This document shows, piece by piece, positions 11,900-23,445 of a DNA stretch of 64,000 nucleotides (its first letter is position 1; each line of letters starts with the position of its first letter). Source of the DNA: Haemaphysalis longicornis (Eukaryota > Arthropoda > Arachnida > Ixodida > Ixodidae); contig CM023453.1 of NCBI GenBank assembly GCA_013339765.2, forward strand, positions 91,977,767 through 92,041,766, written 5' to 3'. Made by a program: the position numbers and the translations under genes. The notes beneath the pieces are model-generated. The model searched no databases. It was not told where the DNA came from and saw only the letters and a list, made by a program, of their open reading frames with translations.

Positions 11900-12539
11900 A
11901 GCTTTTTTGCACAACTTCAGCGTCATGCACGAAGTCAACGAAAGAGGGCATGCCATGCAGTGAAGCGAGAAAGTTTGAATGTTATCCGGCAGAGCCAACT
12001 TTTACTGCTCAATTATTCCCAAATTTTCAATACTCGAAAACATTCAGCACTTTGAATGGTAAAAGTGCACTGCAAATCGAATAGCAAACAGCATTTGCAA
12101 AGTGTTTGAAATTTCAGAAATTTTCATGCCTCTGTTGTATTTTTCTGTGTTTTGCGGAACCATCAAACAAATGGATGGACATTAGAAGAAGGCGCTTCCT
12201 TGGAAGCCAATGTCACTATACCACTTGATAAGGCACTTTCTAAACTCCCCAGAATTGTGTCAGGACTACCGACGCTGTGATCAGAAACTACGACCAGCTA
12301 GGGATAGCAAAACTACGGACAGTACGAGTGAAGCTGATGCCGTTTACTACATGCTGCACTAGGCTGTTGCACGTTACTCTCACAAGCTTCAGGTGGCTTT
12401 GGACGCCTCATCGCACAGTAACTCACCGAAATATTTCAACAACTTGGAAAGTGGACTGAACCTGACCTCCGATTTAGTCAGTCTATCGGCGTATGCAATG
12501 GGCTTTCGAATGCGTGGTGGTGCTATTTGCTTAGCTGCA
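11900..12539. other. No recognisable gene
   Basis: Open frames of 60 to 80 codons on both strands carry no motif. Confidence 0.35.
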
Positions 12540-12995
12540 CCGATGCCATCTGCACGGTTGCATTTTGCCGCATGGGCCGCGGCGTTCCTGATGTGAAATG
12601 TGGTTCGCAGTGTGGTGTTGGCAAGAACGTTCATTTGGACAGCGTTTTTTTTTTCGAGCGATTTGTGGATTTGCGAATGCCTTGTTACAAGTAGTAGTCA
12701 GCATTGTTTTTGCGTCGAAATTCCAGACTGTGCTGTGCACGCTTGCTACAACCGAAGATCCGAAGCAGGCCGCATAACAAAAGCAAGCGTGTCGCTCTAT
12801 TTTTTTTTTTTTGCTGCTGCTTCGGAGCCAAGGTTAGGGCAGTGCATGAGACAGTCCGCCTTCATGCGACGAATTTACAATGCAGTTATCGATAATGGGA
12901 CTAATCACTACTGAATCTGTTGCACCCGTTTCGTTTCAAGTGTAAACGACGGGCCTTGAATCTTTCACCTGACTTTGTCACATGCTTGAAACATT
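12540..12995 (+). repeat. Left arm of a 450-bp inverted repeat
   Basis: The arm aligns along its whole length with the reverse complement of 13815-14262. Shared blocks in order include CACGGTTGCATT, GTGGTGTTGG, GTAGTCAGCATTGTTTT, CGAAATT, CAAAAGCAAGCGT, TTCATGC, ACGAATT, CACATGCTTG. Divergence is moderate, with many substitutions and small indels, so the repeat is old. Near the inner end both arms translate to related peptides (here IMGLITTESVAP; other arm RMMGLISTESGVP), which suggests a decayed coding sequence. Confidence 0.7.
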
Positions 12996-13814
12996 GCGCA
13001 GTGGTCTCTGCACCGCTGTCCGCACCTGTCTAACCGTTGGACAGGCGCTGATAACGTAGTCCGCTTTGCACTATCTCCGTGTGATCGCCATGCATTGATT
13101 TTCTTATTTTTGGGTTGCTTCAAAGGACCGTGTCTCGAGTTAGGAAAATTTTTCCACCCAAAGCTGCAACGATATTTGACATGGTGGCGGCGTGCGGGAC
13201 GAGGCACTGGCTTTACCGAGCCACCCAAGCATGCTGCGCGCTTCTTGGGGAGTGTGAGAGACGGTCAGATGCTCTGGCAACAGTGTTCTGGTGTGTTGAA
13301 CGTATGACTGTCGTCTATCTAAGCTCCCAATGACGGTGAGCAATTACGCAGAGGTTCTGGGTGGAAGCAATCGCGACATATGCATATAAAATTAGGTGCA
13401 GCCACGTCGACAAAGATTCGACCGATAATTTTCAAGTTCTTTTTTTCATGTAGACGAGGTGGAAATTATAAGCAAAACAAGATTATGGAACACGCTTTGA
13501 ATACTGCAAAAACAGCGCAGAGACAAGCGATAAACCATACTTCTCTAGTTTGTCAATCCATAAGTCTTCATCTCTGCGCTCTTTTTGAAATAGTCAAATT
13601 GTATAGCCAACGTCAAGCTTTAGTGCATAAGCACAGAACGCGCTTGGTCATTAAATAGCACTCGAAGACGACAAAAGAGTTGGATGCCCACAATTACCTG
13701 AAAAAAGGTTGCATTTCATGTACACGTATTCAACTAAAAACACTGGAAGTAGACAAGGCTGTGGCTGGATGCACAGTCGGGTTAGCCTCATTGATAAAGT
13801 ATGCCGGCTACCTT

Positions 13815-14262
13815 AACACATCGTGTTACAAGCATGTGCAAGGTATGAGGTGAAAGCTTTGACACCGTCGTCTCACACTGAAAATAAATGGGTACGCCTG
13901 ATTCGGTACTGATTAAACCCATCATCCGATACTTCTTTGCGAATTCGTTGCATGAAGTCAGATCGTCTTCAACCACTGCTCTAAGCTCACGCTTCAAAAC
14001 AAAAAAAAAATCGAAACGCTTGCTTTTGTTGTGCGGCCTGCTTTCGGATCTGCGGATGCGGAAGTGTGAACAGCGCAGTCCAAAATTTCGAAACGAAAAC
14101 AATGCTGACTACTCCTTGTGACAGGCATTCGCCAACCCACGAATCATGCAGAAAAAAACACTGCCCACGCGAACGTTTTTTACCAACACCACGCCGCAAA
14201 CACGTTTTGCATCGGACACATGCTGCCTGCACGGCAGAATGCAACCGTGGATATGGTGTCGG
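13815..14262 (-). repeat. Right arm of the 450-bp inverted repeat
   Basis: Minus-strand partner of 12540-12995, with about 820 bp between the arms. The minus frame at 13788-14102 reads through MMGLISTESGVPIYFQC and further without a stop, while the left arm has stops at matching places. No protein family is recognised, and no terminal inverted repeat or target duplication was found outside the arms. Confidence 0.7.
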
Positions 14263-14379
14263 GGCCGTCGTGTAGTAGCAGTGCTGCACGGTCAAAAGCC
14301 CAGCGCATAGCCCTATTGCTGTAACTACCGAAGACACCAAGTGGCGCAAGGGTTGGATATCAAACAAACATTTAAAAGG

Positions 14380-14640
14380 GTTGGCATAAAACCGGTGACA
14401 AAGATGCATTGCGTTTCCTGTGGTTTCCAAGCAATACCAAAAAAACCGGGGTGTACCACTTTCAACATTTTGACTTGCTGTATGACCTGCATCCCTTCAG
14501 AGTGATGGCTAACCCATTTCACTTTCCGAAATGCTTCACCCCACTTAAACAAAGAGCAGTACCCTCAAACTGTGAGACATACACGGATGACGTGGTCACA
14601 GGAGCTGGAAGTGAGAAAGCTGCCATGAAGCTGTAACAAA
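14380..14640 (+). pseudogene. BEL/Pao-type reverse transcriptase fragment
   Basis: The frame reads DALRFLWF, then YHFQHFDLLYDLHPFRVM, NPFHFPKCF and, after a short gap, CETYTDDVVTGAGSEKAAM. The order D-x2-RFLWF, Y-R/H-hydrophobic-F, then Y-x-DDVVTGA is that of the BEL/Pao reverse transcriptase core, where the last motif is usually YVDD(V/L)VTG. Here the Tyr-x-Asp-Asp survives as YTDD. There is no further pol, gag or LTR sequence around it, so this is an isolated relic. An alternative retroelement assignment is possible but less likely. Confidence 0.6.
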
Positions 14641-15099
14641 AATGCAACTGAAATGTTTGAAGCAGTAAAATGCTACGCCAGTGATTTCAACGTGACTCCC
14701 GGGCTACTTTCCATGAGTGAAACTTAAGCGCAAAAATTTTTACAGGGACGAGAAAGGGAACGGCACAGGCGCTTGTCGGGCTCAGTCGGGCTCAGACGGC
14801 ACCATGTCGGGCTCAGTCGGACTAAGAAGAAACCACCCTTTACGGGCTGGGGCTCCTGGCATCTCCTGTCGTCGTCGTCGTAGTCGACGTCTCATGCAGT
14901 CACGGTACTAAAACACCAGGAAACTCGTTTGCTCCTCGTGCTAGAACAAAACGCGTACTCAAAAACCACCGGGACAACCTTTTATGCCTCGAGTTGGAGT
15001 GCTTGGTAACGCGTACTAAAAATTCTGCTGAAATTCAGGGAATTATCTACTAATGCTTAGCATCCTTTATGACGCTTTTCTTGAGTGTGAGTTTTTTCA
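14641..15099. other. Satellite flank with short direct repeats
   Basis: TCGGGCTCAG-type words recur at 14776-14825. A segment of about 35 bp (CACCxGGxxACTCGTTT then CCTCG) occurs near 14915 and 14970 and again beyond the satellite near 16595. No coding sequence. Confidence 0.45.
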
Positions 15100-16560
15100 A
15101 GCCAGTTGTTTTGGTTTTTCTAAGCCCTATCCGACCAGTCACCTCCATTTACGCTATTATAACAATTCGATTCGGAACTTTCGCGAAATCTGCATTATTG
15201 TGGAAGTGCAGGGCGTTACATGTTTCGCCATATTTGGCTGGTTTTTAGTGTTACAAAATTTCTTTCTACACATGATCTTATTTACCATAATATAACGATT
15301 ATAGGTGGAACTTCCACAAAATCTGCATTATTGTGGAATGAAGGCCGTTATACGATCTGCTATTTTCCGCATTTTTTCCTATTTTCATTATTTAGAATAT
15401 ATTTTTAATTTCCATCGACGCTATTATAACGACAACAGGTAGAACTTATGAAATATCTGCATTATTGTGGAAACGCAGGGCGGTGCACGGTTCGCCATTA
15501 TGCGTATTTTTTTCCTTAATTTTGAGTTTTTCAAAATTTTGTTCGACCAATTATCTCCATTCACGCTATTATAACGATTACAGGTGGAACTTTTGGGAAA
15601 TCTGCGTTTTTGTGGAAATGCCTTGCGTTATACGTTTTCCCATTTTCCGTAATTTTTATTATTCTTATTTTTTAGTTTTTCAAAATTTCGTCCCACCAAT
15701 TACATCCATTTACATAATTAGAACGATTACATTTGAAACTTTCGCAGCGTCTGTATTTTTGTAGAAATGCAAAGCGGTACACGGTTCGCAGTTTCCGTAA
15801 TGATTTTATATTTTTCTTATTTCTGGTTTTCGGAATTTCGTTCTACCAATTATCTTCATTTACACTATTACGCCGATTAAAGGTGGAACTTTCTTGAAAT
15901 GTGCATTATTGTGGAAATTCCATTCGTTATATGTTTTGCTATTTCCCTCGCTTCTTAATATTTTTCTTATTTTTTAGTTTTTCGAAATTTCGTGTGACCA
16001 ATTATATCCATTTACGCTATTACAACAATTACAGGTGAAACTTTTGCCAAATCTTCATTATTGTGGAAATTCCATACATTAAACGTTTTCACATTTCCGT
16101 AATTTTTAATATTTTTCTTATTTTCTTAGTCTTTTCGGAATTTCGTCCGACCAATTATCTTCATTTACGATAATATAACGATTACATTTGGAACTTTCAC
16201 AATATCTGCATAACAGTCGAAATGCAGGGCGTTACACGGTTCGCCAGATTTCCTAGTTATTTTGCATTTTTCTTATTTTTTTCTGTTTTTCGAAATTTCG
16301 TGCGACCATTTATCTTCAATTACGGTATTACACCGTTTAAAACAGGACCTTTTGCGAAATCTGTATTATTGTGGAAATGCCATGCGGTATACGCTTCGCC
16401 ATTCCCCGTAATTTTTTTAATATTTTTCGTATTTTTTAGTTTTTCAAAAAGTTTTCCGACCCAGTATCTTTTTTTACGTTATTATAACAATTAAATTTAA
16501 CACTTTTGCGAAATGTGCATTATTGTGGAAATGTAGGGCGTTACACGATCCTGGCTGTGG
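15100..16560. repeat. AT-rich tandem satellite, about ten units of 133-155 bp
   Basis: Each unit carries TTACGCTATTATAACGATTA, AGGTGGAACTTT, GAAATCTGCATTATTGTGGA, CGTTA(T/C)ACGTTTCGCCATTT and a T-rich stretch ending TTTCAAAATTTCG. The TGCATTATTGTGG anchor lies at about 15192, 15325, 15459, 15604, 15753, 15903, 16055, 16208, 16363 and 16517. Units are 10-25% divergent by eye, so the array is not freshly amplified. No unit has a coding frame. Confidence 0.9.
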
Positions 16561-17224
16561 GGGTACTCGGCAAAGAATGCTGCGCATTAAAAGACACCGG
16601 GGCACTCGTTTACGCCTCGCGCTGGAGAGCTTCGTGCTTCAAAGACAAGAGAGTTTTACAGCAAAACTCTAAACCTCAACACCTAACGGTTTGCAAAAAC
16701 GCCAAGGCGCCAAAAATACACTTATCCAGAGCGCTTAGGGCCCTACGAAACACTTAATGTTTCGAATAAAACAAACTTGTATATTGTCTGCATGGCCTGC
16801 TTCCGTCTGGTGGTGGCACACTCAACCAGTATAGTGAAGAATTAGGTAGCGTACCTCCGTAGCCTCCCGCAGGCACAACAGCAATCCCTAGCTGGAGAGA
16901 CGCCTTCTGCTACGATCAGTGTCCTTGATACGCTGATAAAGGCAAGCTAGGCTCACGGCAGCCAAGCGGCCTCTATCGACGACAGTCTGTATGATACCGT
17001 GCAACATTGCATCAGAGTGAGCTTATCCGCTCCACGTATCCAGTCGGAACCGAGAGACTAGTGTATGTGAGCGAGACCACGGGCGGCGCTGCGAAGCGCG
17101 TCTCCGTGACGTCAGCTTAGGAATTCTCGCATTTGTCGTCTGCTTCACTCGGGCTCGCTCCCCGTGCTGTTTCTTTACTCTCGGTTGACTTTCGATGCTT
17201 GCCCGCACCAGATTCTGTGTGTGC
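16561..17224. other. No recognisable gene
   Basis: Near 16595 it shares a segment of about 35 bp with the left flank of the satellite. Nothing else is recognised. Confidence 0.35.
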
Positions 17225-17560
17225 GTAACTTTTTATCCTATTAAAAGACTTAAAATCACATACACTAGCGTAAGCGTGATTTAAAATATGGTTCTGGATA
17301 CCCCTTCGGAAGAAACATTGCGCGGCGTGCCCATCCCTGCACGTCCTGTCGGCCGAGAGACGTGATGTAGGCGCACCTTCGACAGCAAGGTTCGAATCCC
17401 GGAAGCACGACGTCTGCTTACTCGGCAACGCTTAACCAAACCATCTCCACCTCGGTGCTTCGAGCTTGGCAGAAGATATGTGATTGGTAACTTTATCCTG
17501 TTAAAAGTAAAACACTTACACTTGCGAACGTGAAAAATATGTTCTACCTGAAGCTTGCGT
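17225..17560 (+). repeat. Imperfect direct repeat of about 75 bp, spaced about 262 bp
   Basis: GTAACTTTTTATCCTATTAA...GCGTAAGCGTG...AAAATATG at 17225-17295 recurs as GTAACTTTATCCTGTTAAAA...GCGAACGTG...AAAATATG at 17488-17545. A GGTTCGAATCCC word at 17388 looks like a pol III B box, but I could not fold a tRNA around it. Confidence 0.45.
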
Positions 17561-18959
17561 TCCTGCAGAAGTATGGACTGTACGGGCGGCAAAGTGATAC
17601 TGGTATTCTGTATACATGTTTGAACGCGTGGTTTAACCTCAACCCACAATAGAGGTATGACAAACAACGAGAACGGTCTTCGGTAAAAATACGACCTGGT
17701 ATGCAGGATAACGTACCCAAGCAATTTTCATATTGAAGCTGAAAGAAAATGTATCACAACGATGCGGGTGGAAAGAAGAGGGATGGATCGGAAAAATTAT
17801 TAAGTAATCTGACATGGTATGGTGATAGCAGGTGTATCACAAAGGAAAAATTATCTACGATAAACCAATACAGTAGCATATGTTTGTTCAGCCTGAAGGG
17901 TTTTAGACAATAAGACCACTTATTATCCAGTTTCGATTGCCTTATAGGAAGAACGGTACTAAGCGCGGTGGGTAAGATGAGCAGGAGATCATGCGACAGA
18001 TGTAACGGAGTAAATCGATCTGGTCCAGTGCGGCGGTTTGATGGAGCAAAAACAATACCAGTGGACAGATTTGGCTTTAAAGGGTGGTCAGAAAAAATAG
18101 ACACGGCGCTGATGTGCTTCGGGTTTAGACCTCTATATCAATCCACGATACTCATTGATTATTTCGTTAACGAGTGTATCAAGCCTTCAACACCATAATC
18201 ATGTCATAATCTGTTCGGTTAGAGTCAGTTGCTATGATAAAGCATGGTTACGATAGCAAATTGGATCTCGAAAGCTCTTCGAGTAATCTGGACAACGATT
18301 GTCTGAAGCACGATCGCGGTGGCGTAGCACAAACCTTCTCATTGATTAGCATGTGAATAAACAATGCACGCTGCGGATAATGCACCTTATTGCACGCAGC
18401 CATACGAAAGCCAATTGTGAAGAGCGGACTGTATGCATCAGCCTGAAGAAAATATCTACACGATCTTTTGAGCCCAAAACATGCCAAGTACAAAGACGTT
18501 TGTACAGTCTGAAATTAATGCGTTGGTCCAGCAGAAAAAACACATATAGATACATATCAGACGAAAAAAATGGAAAACAGCCGCTTTATTTCCAGCTGCG
18601 CGATGCCCGCTGCTTGGTGCAAGCCTAACGTTGAGTCCGAAGCATCTCAAAAATACTTTCGGAGAACCTACGCATTTAATGCTTATCGAGGCTCTGGCCA
18701 CGGGCATTTAAAATAAATTATGGAAGGACCAGTACCTCATCATCTTGACCGATGCCTGAAGAATTGTTCCTCTGTTTACCGTGTGTTGCGAACTTGCGGG
18801 GATACAGCTTGAAAATATTCAGAGGTGTTGAATAATGAGTTACTAGAAATACGCTTTTTAATGCACTAAAGTTCAATCGGCTAATTCTAGCACAGGCACT
18901 GCTGTCCACAAGCGGAGTGTAGCAGACGACGCAGGCGCAGTCCCTAAGCCGACGTCAGA
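17561..18959. other. No recognisable gene
   Basis: Open frames up to 116 codons (17754-18104 minus) without motifs. Confidence 0.35.
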
Positions 18960-19750
18960 GCCAGGGGGCGCCACTCAAACATCTCACGTGCTGCGGGAGA
19001 TATGGGATGGCTCCTTCGAGTAGGAAGCACGAGCAAATTTTGGAACACTTCGAACGGATGATCAGAGAGGCGCCAAAGTGTTACTGTATCTTTACATGAA
19101 GCGTGGACACACAATGGAGGAAATAAACGAGAAGGCTTCAGGCAAGTAATGCCTGGAAGTGCGGGGAACGACCAAGGCATAAAAAATGAAGTGAAAACAG
19201 AAACAATGACCTGGAAATAGCTGACGGATGCAAGAAGTCCTTAGTTCACAGAATCGGAAGCAGAGATCACAAGGGAAAATATCGATAAACCAAAGGAGTG
19301 CATGCTTTTGAAGCCCGAACGGGTGCTTGCGGACAAAAACTTATCCGCGAGCCGACAGAAAACTATGCGCAGGCTGCGAAAGAGCCAGAAACCATGCAAC
19401 AAGTAACGGAGTGCAAAGGTATCTCCGTCCTGTGATGGAGCATCCAGCTTCCGAAGCCCTTGGCTTTAAGGTTGCGGAAAAGTGAACTGGAAGCAGTAGA
19501 GGTTAGTAAAAGTAAAGAGGTTAGAATGTTGGTGGGAAAGAGCAGAGACAATCTGTGAAGACATGCGAACAAAGAAGTCAGACTAGCACAAAAATTTCGT
19601 AAAAGTATTTTCTTTTATTTTGACATTAGTTGTTATTTATTTGTTTGTATTTTTTGGCGAGTGATTGTACAGTGGCGTTGCGACTAAGGCCGCTGTGCAA
19701 CGCCAGCCCGTTACAAAGGGGAAGCGCTCATCATCATCATCATCATCTCA
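18960..19750 (+). mobile_element. LINE 3' fragment, same family as the 208-3830 element
   Basis: Decayed matches to the C-terminus of the first LINE can be read: GDMGW (near 18998), then SVDTQW-like coding at about 19101 (GCGTGGACACACAATGG against GCGTGGACACGCAGTGG). The 3' UTR has TTACAAAGGGGAA where the first copy has TTCAAAGGGGAAA, and the tail is again (ATC)n at 19729-19748. Only the last fifth of the element is present, with many frameshifts. Confidence 0.7.
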
Positions 19751-22475
19751 CCGCCGATAGGGGCTCTGCGTATTCGGTGGGGCTGTGCGCCAAACTCAGC
19801 CTACCTCACGAAAGTGGTTCAGGGAAGCGATGCTGCCAGTTCGAAATGGGCCATGCGAGGAGCTAGTGATGCGGACTTAACGCAGACTGCACAGTTGGTT
19901 TCACCTTCCGTGCCGTACTCGTGTTTACCACATTCTTCCAATCAATGCAGAATTGTGCTCGTATGTGGATTGACGGCGAACTGGACTGCTGGACATAAAG
20001 CCCTTAACCCAAAACAAATATCGTTGTTACATGGCTAAGTGGAACGAAACTACTTTAATTATAGTTGGTTCAGGGTAGCTTCTCTGCTTCTGTGCTCCTA
20101 AATTGAATGGAATAAACTTTATTTTATTTGTTAATTTCTCGCACGGGCTTGTGTGACTCTGTTGCCACGGGTTCAAAATTCTTTCCCGGCGCTAAACTTT
20201 GGAATCAGGGCCTCGTTTTTAATCGTTGAAATATGAAGATGTTAAAACTCGGAACGAGGCGTTAACACCATTAAGTTTTACCATGCACCTTCCCCTCCGT
20301 GAACTATTCCCGTCACTAGGCAACGTATTCGGGCGACTTTCGGACACAGAAAAAGCACCGCCTGCTTTCTTTTATCAGGTGTAATTACGTCTGACACCTA
20401 GCAAATATGTTTTTCCGCATTTACGCACGCCTTGTGCGACGAGTAGGCAGCTTTGCTCGTTTGTTTTCTTGCAATAACCCTTCTCGATTGGCAAAAAATG
20501 ACCGCGCGTGAAGTTGCATACGGCCGACTGTCTCGAGGGTCTCGAGGCTGGGGCCCTTATCGGTCAGCCAAGCGGGCCACTTTGTCCTTGTCGGTCAAGT
20601 TCGCGTCATTAGGCTATCGCAGCCCGTGCTACGGGGCCCAAACAATCTCTTCGCTCTGAAATAATGCAAAGTCTGGCGCATATCGCAAGCTGATATCGCA
20701 AAAATTCGGTAGACTCTCGGCGAAAACCCTTTCACTCCATGCGACGGATTCCCAAAACAGACACGTAGTCGCGTTTCACTGCGCGTGGTCGCAGGGACGT
20801 TGCCCCGTCTCAGAGCGTTTGGCACACTGCAACAACGCCGGCCAACACTTCCTCCCGTTATCAGCGACCGACTGCTGCGCTCGGCTGTCTGATCGTCTGC
20901 ACAACCACGCTTTCCTTTGAGGCAGGGTTCACGGTTACTCTCGTGTCGTTCCAGTCGCATTATCTCTAACGCAGCCTCGTGTCACAAAGCCATCAAGAAA
21001 AAAAAATCAGGTTCGGGGGTTCTTTTCTTTTAGCACTTGCTGTTTCACTGGGGAGGCGTCGACGAGAAATATTAGTAGAGTTTTTCGTTAAACGTATGTT
21101 TTAAGCGCTCACGCTACACTTAATATGTGGCACGCTCTCATGTACGGGCTACGTATTAATTTACGGCACCTTACGTTCCGGAACACGCTCCGAAATTACT
21201 TCCTCGTGGGTGTTTTTCTCTTTTGCGTCCATCACAAAAAGTTCGTGGGGTCAGTAGAGAGCTTACGTGACTACTTACATGGCTTGAATGCCAAAGCATA
21301 ATGATTTCTGCTCTCATACTTACCAAATACTTAGTTCCGGCTATATCGTCTTTGCCTTCATTTCCCGTCTTTATGGGATCCTCAGACTTCAGACCACTCA
21401 GAGATCCGTACTGAGAAAGTACAACTGACAATCACTTCAGCTTCATAGAAGCAGCACAACACACGTGACAGTGACTTATAAAAGCAAACTTCACTGTATT
21501 GCACGAATCCTATGTTTCGGCTTTGTTGGCGTATTTCCGCCGGTCGACAGTGGTTACGCGGTTCAGAAAATGGATCGGTACATCCCACGTTCGAGCCCTT
21601 CAACGCGTTCCGCGCCTCTTCCGTCCCTGTGAAGGCTCGAGTACTCCTCATTTAGGAATGGCTGACTGGCTGAATTGATTAAGTTGGCAAGCCGTTTTAA
21701 ACCACCGAAAACATTTTTTCGGACGAACAGTGCTTACCAACCCGCAAGCCACGACCTCCCACGTACCGATATTTCGTTTCCATATAGGCGCAGTCCCGGG
21801 ACTTCCGGTGGGACACAGGAGATTAATTAAACATGTTGATACGCTGTGTGCCACTCCTAAACCAATCTAAAAGAAGCCACGCCAGGCTTATTTACTAAAA
21901 AAGCGCAGAATTAAGATAACAGAATATTCTACAATAAAAATAACGGGTTTCGAGAGAGAAATTTGATTCCTGCCGGGATCAAATGCACGTTGTCCGTGCT
22001 TGTGATTTCGCACCTCGTAAAGTGTACTGGAATCTAACCCTGTTCTACTGGGGCCGAACAGCACAGTTATTTTAGCAGTTTCTCGAACGAATACAATGAG
22101 TGTTCTTAGCGAACGAGGAGATGGCGCCCGGCGCGTGCAGGAAGTGCCCGGCTTGTACGTATCTGGGAACGGAATGCCGCCTTCCCGTGCCCTGCTCCTC
22201 AGCTTCTGGGAGTTTGCATTCACTACCCGCATGTAGACACCGTCTTATACCGCCCTCTCTTTTCCCCACTTAAGCCATATTTAATGCGATAAACCAAACA
22301 CAACTAAAATTCGATGTATACACCATGGTCTGTATGTGCGGCTTTGTGTGTACGTGACACGGCGTTAGGGTTCCCAAGAAGCGCTCAAATTTTTAAGGTC
22401 TACCCGCCTAGTGCTTGCACGCTGATAGTGTGGTTGAAGGTCTGCCATCTTTAGCCATGCCCTTGCGGCAGCGTG
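19751..22475. other. About 2.7 kb without recognisable genes
   Basis: A polyadenylation-like AATAAACTTTATTTT occurs at 20109. The minus frame 20595-20960 (121 codons, basic) and the minus frame 21888-22232 have no motif. A TTCGAGCCC word near 21590 is B-box-like but isolated. Confidence 0.35.
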
Positions 22476-23445
22476 CAGTAATCCCTGGTTATAACGAAGC
22501 CAGCGGGACGGCGAAAAGTTTCGTTGTAAGCGGTATTTCGACATAAGCGACCACTCGAGAAAAGCTAAGGTAGTTAAACTTTAATTGCGCCACAACTAGG
22601 GGGAATCAACACACAGCGTATTCAGTGAAGCAAAACTTTATTCAGGTGCAAAAAAGACAGTGTGTTTTGGCAGTTTCATGTTCTTGCAGGGCGCGAGCAG
22701 CCCCTTCATAAATTTGACCAAACTGTGACTGGCCTCGCAGACTGCAGAGCGAATGAGCAGGAAAAGGCAGCGGCTACTTGTATAGGGGGCACGGGGGGGG
22801 GGGGGGGGGGGGTTGGTGCGGGCGTCACGAAACGCTACGAGAGTTTTGCGCCAAGAGAGCGGCGCAAATTACGTGGCTCGAGCCCGAGGTTGTTTTTGTT
22901 GAGCTCAAAAAACAACCATTAACCGCTCTTTGTGGGTACACAGCGCACTCATGAAAACTGACCAGTTTAGCACAAGGGGTCTCACATGATCACTCGGCAA
23001 TTTTTTTCCCGACGTGTTGCAAAGCAAGAGTTTTTCGGCGTCCCGCTGTCGACAACACTGGTAATTCTACGCTTGGAGTGTTAGTGTTCGCGCACCGTCG
23101 CGTCCACGCCATTGACCGATATGTAGGAGCAAAATTCAGTGACCCTGCCACGCATTTGGACTCTTTGTCCAGAGGTGGATGGCGCGAATTGAGCATGACT
23201 GGCTCGAGAAAATCGGCGGGGAAAGATCAGCTTCCGTTGACCCGCCATGCTCACCGCCTGACTCGCCGGTTGGTCGCCGCCGCTCGGCGCGACTCCGCTC
23301 GCCATTTCGCTCTAAGCGGGTCGAGCGCTTCGTGCGCTTCGAGTAATGCGACCGTAAATGCATACGTTTGGGTTGGGAGCACAAAAAATCCTTGAATAAA
23401 TCGATATTTTCAGTAAAGCGATTAGGTTATAACGAGGGATTACTG
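22476..23445. mobile_element. pogo/Tigger-like DNA transposon, non-autonomous
   Basis: The left end CAGTAATCCCTGGTTATAAC matches the reverse complement of the right end, CAGTAATCCCTCGTTATAAC, at 19 of 20 positions. A TA follows the right end; the left flank is TG, read here as a decayed TA target copy. The interior of about 970 bp has no transposase frame and includes a 20-base poly-G tract (22793-22812). CAG-starting termini with a TA target fit the pogo branch of Tc1/mariner. The family assignment is inference; the terminal repeat is directly visible. Confidence 0.75.

Noticed and set aside
17385..17402. Perfect B-box-like GGTTCGAATCC suggesting a tRNA gene
   Set aside because: No A box at the right distance and no acceptor or anticodon stem could be paired around it.
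20595..20960. Minus frame of 121 codons
   Set aside because: GC-rich and basic without any motif; no support beyond length.
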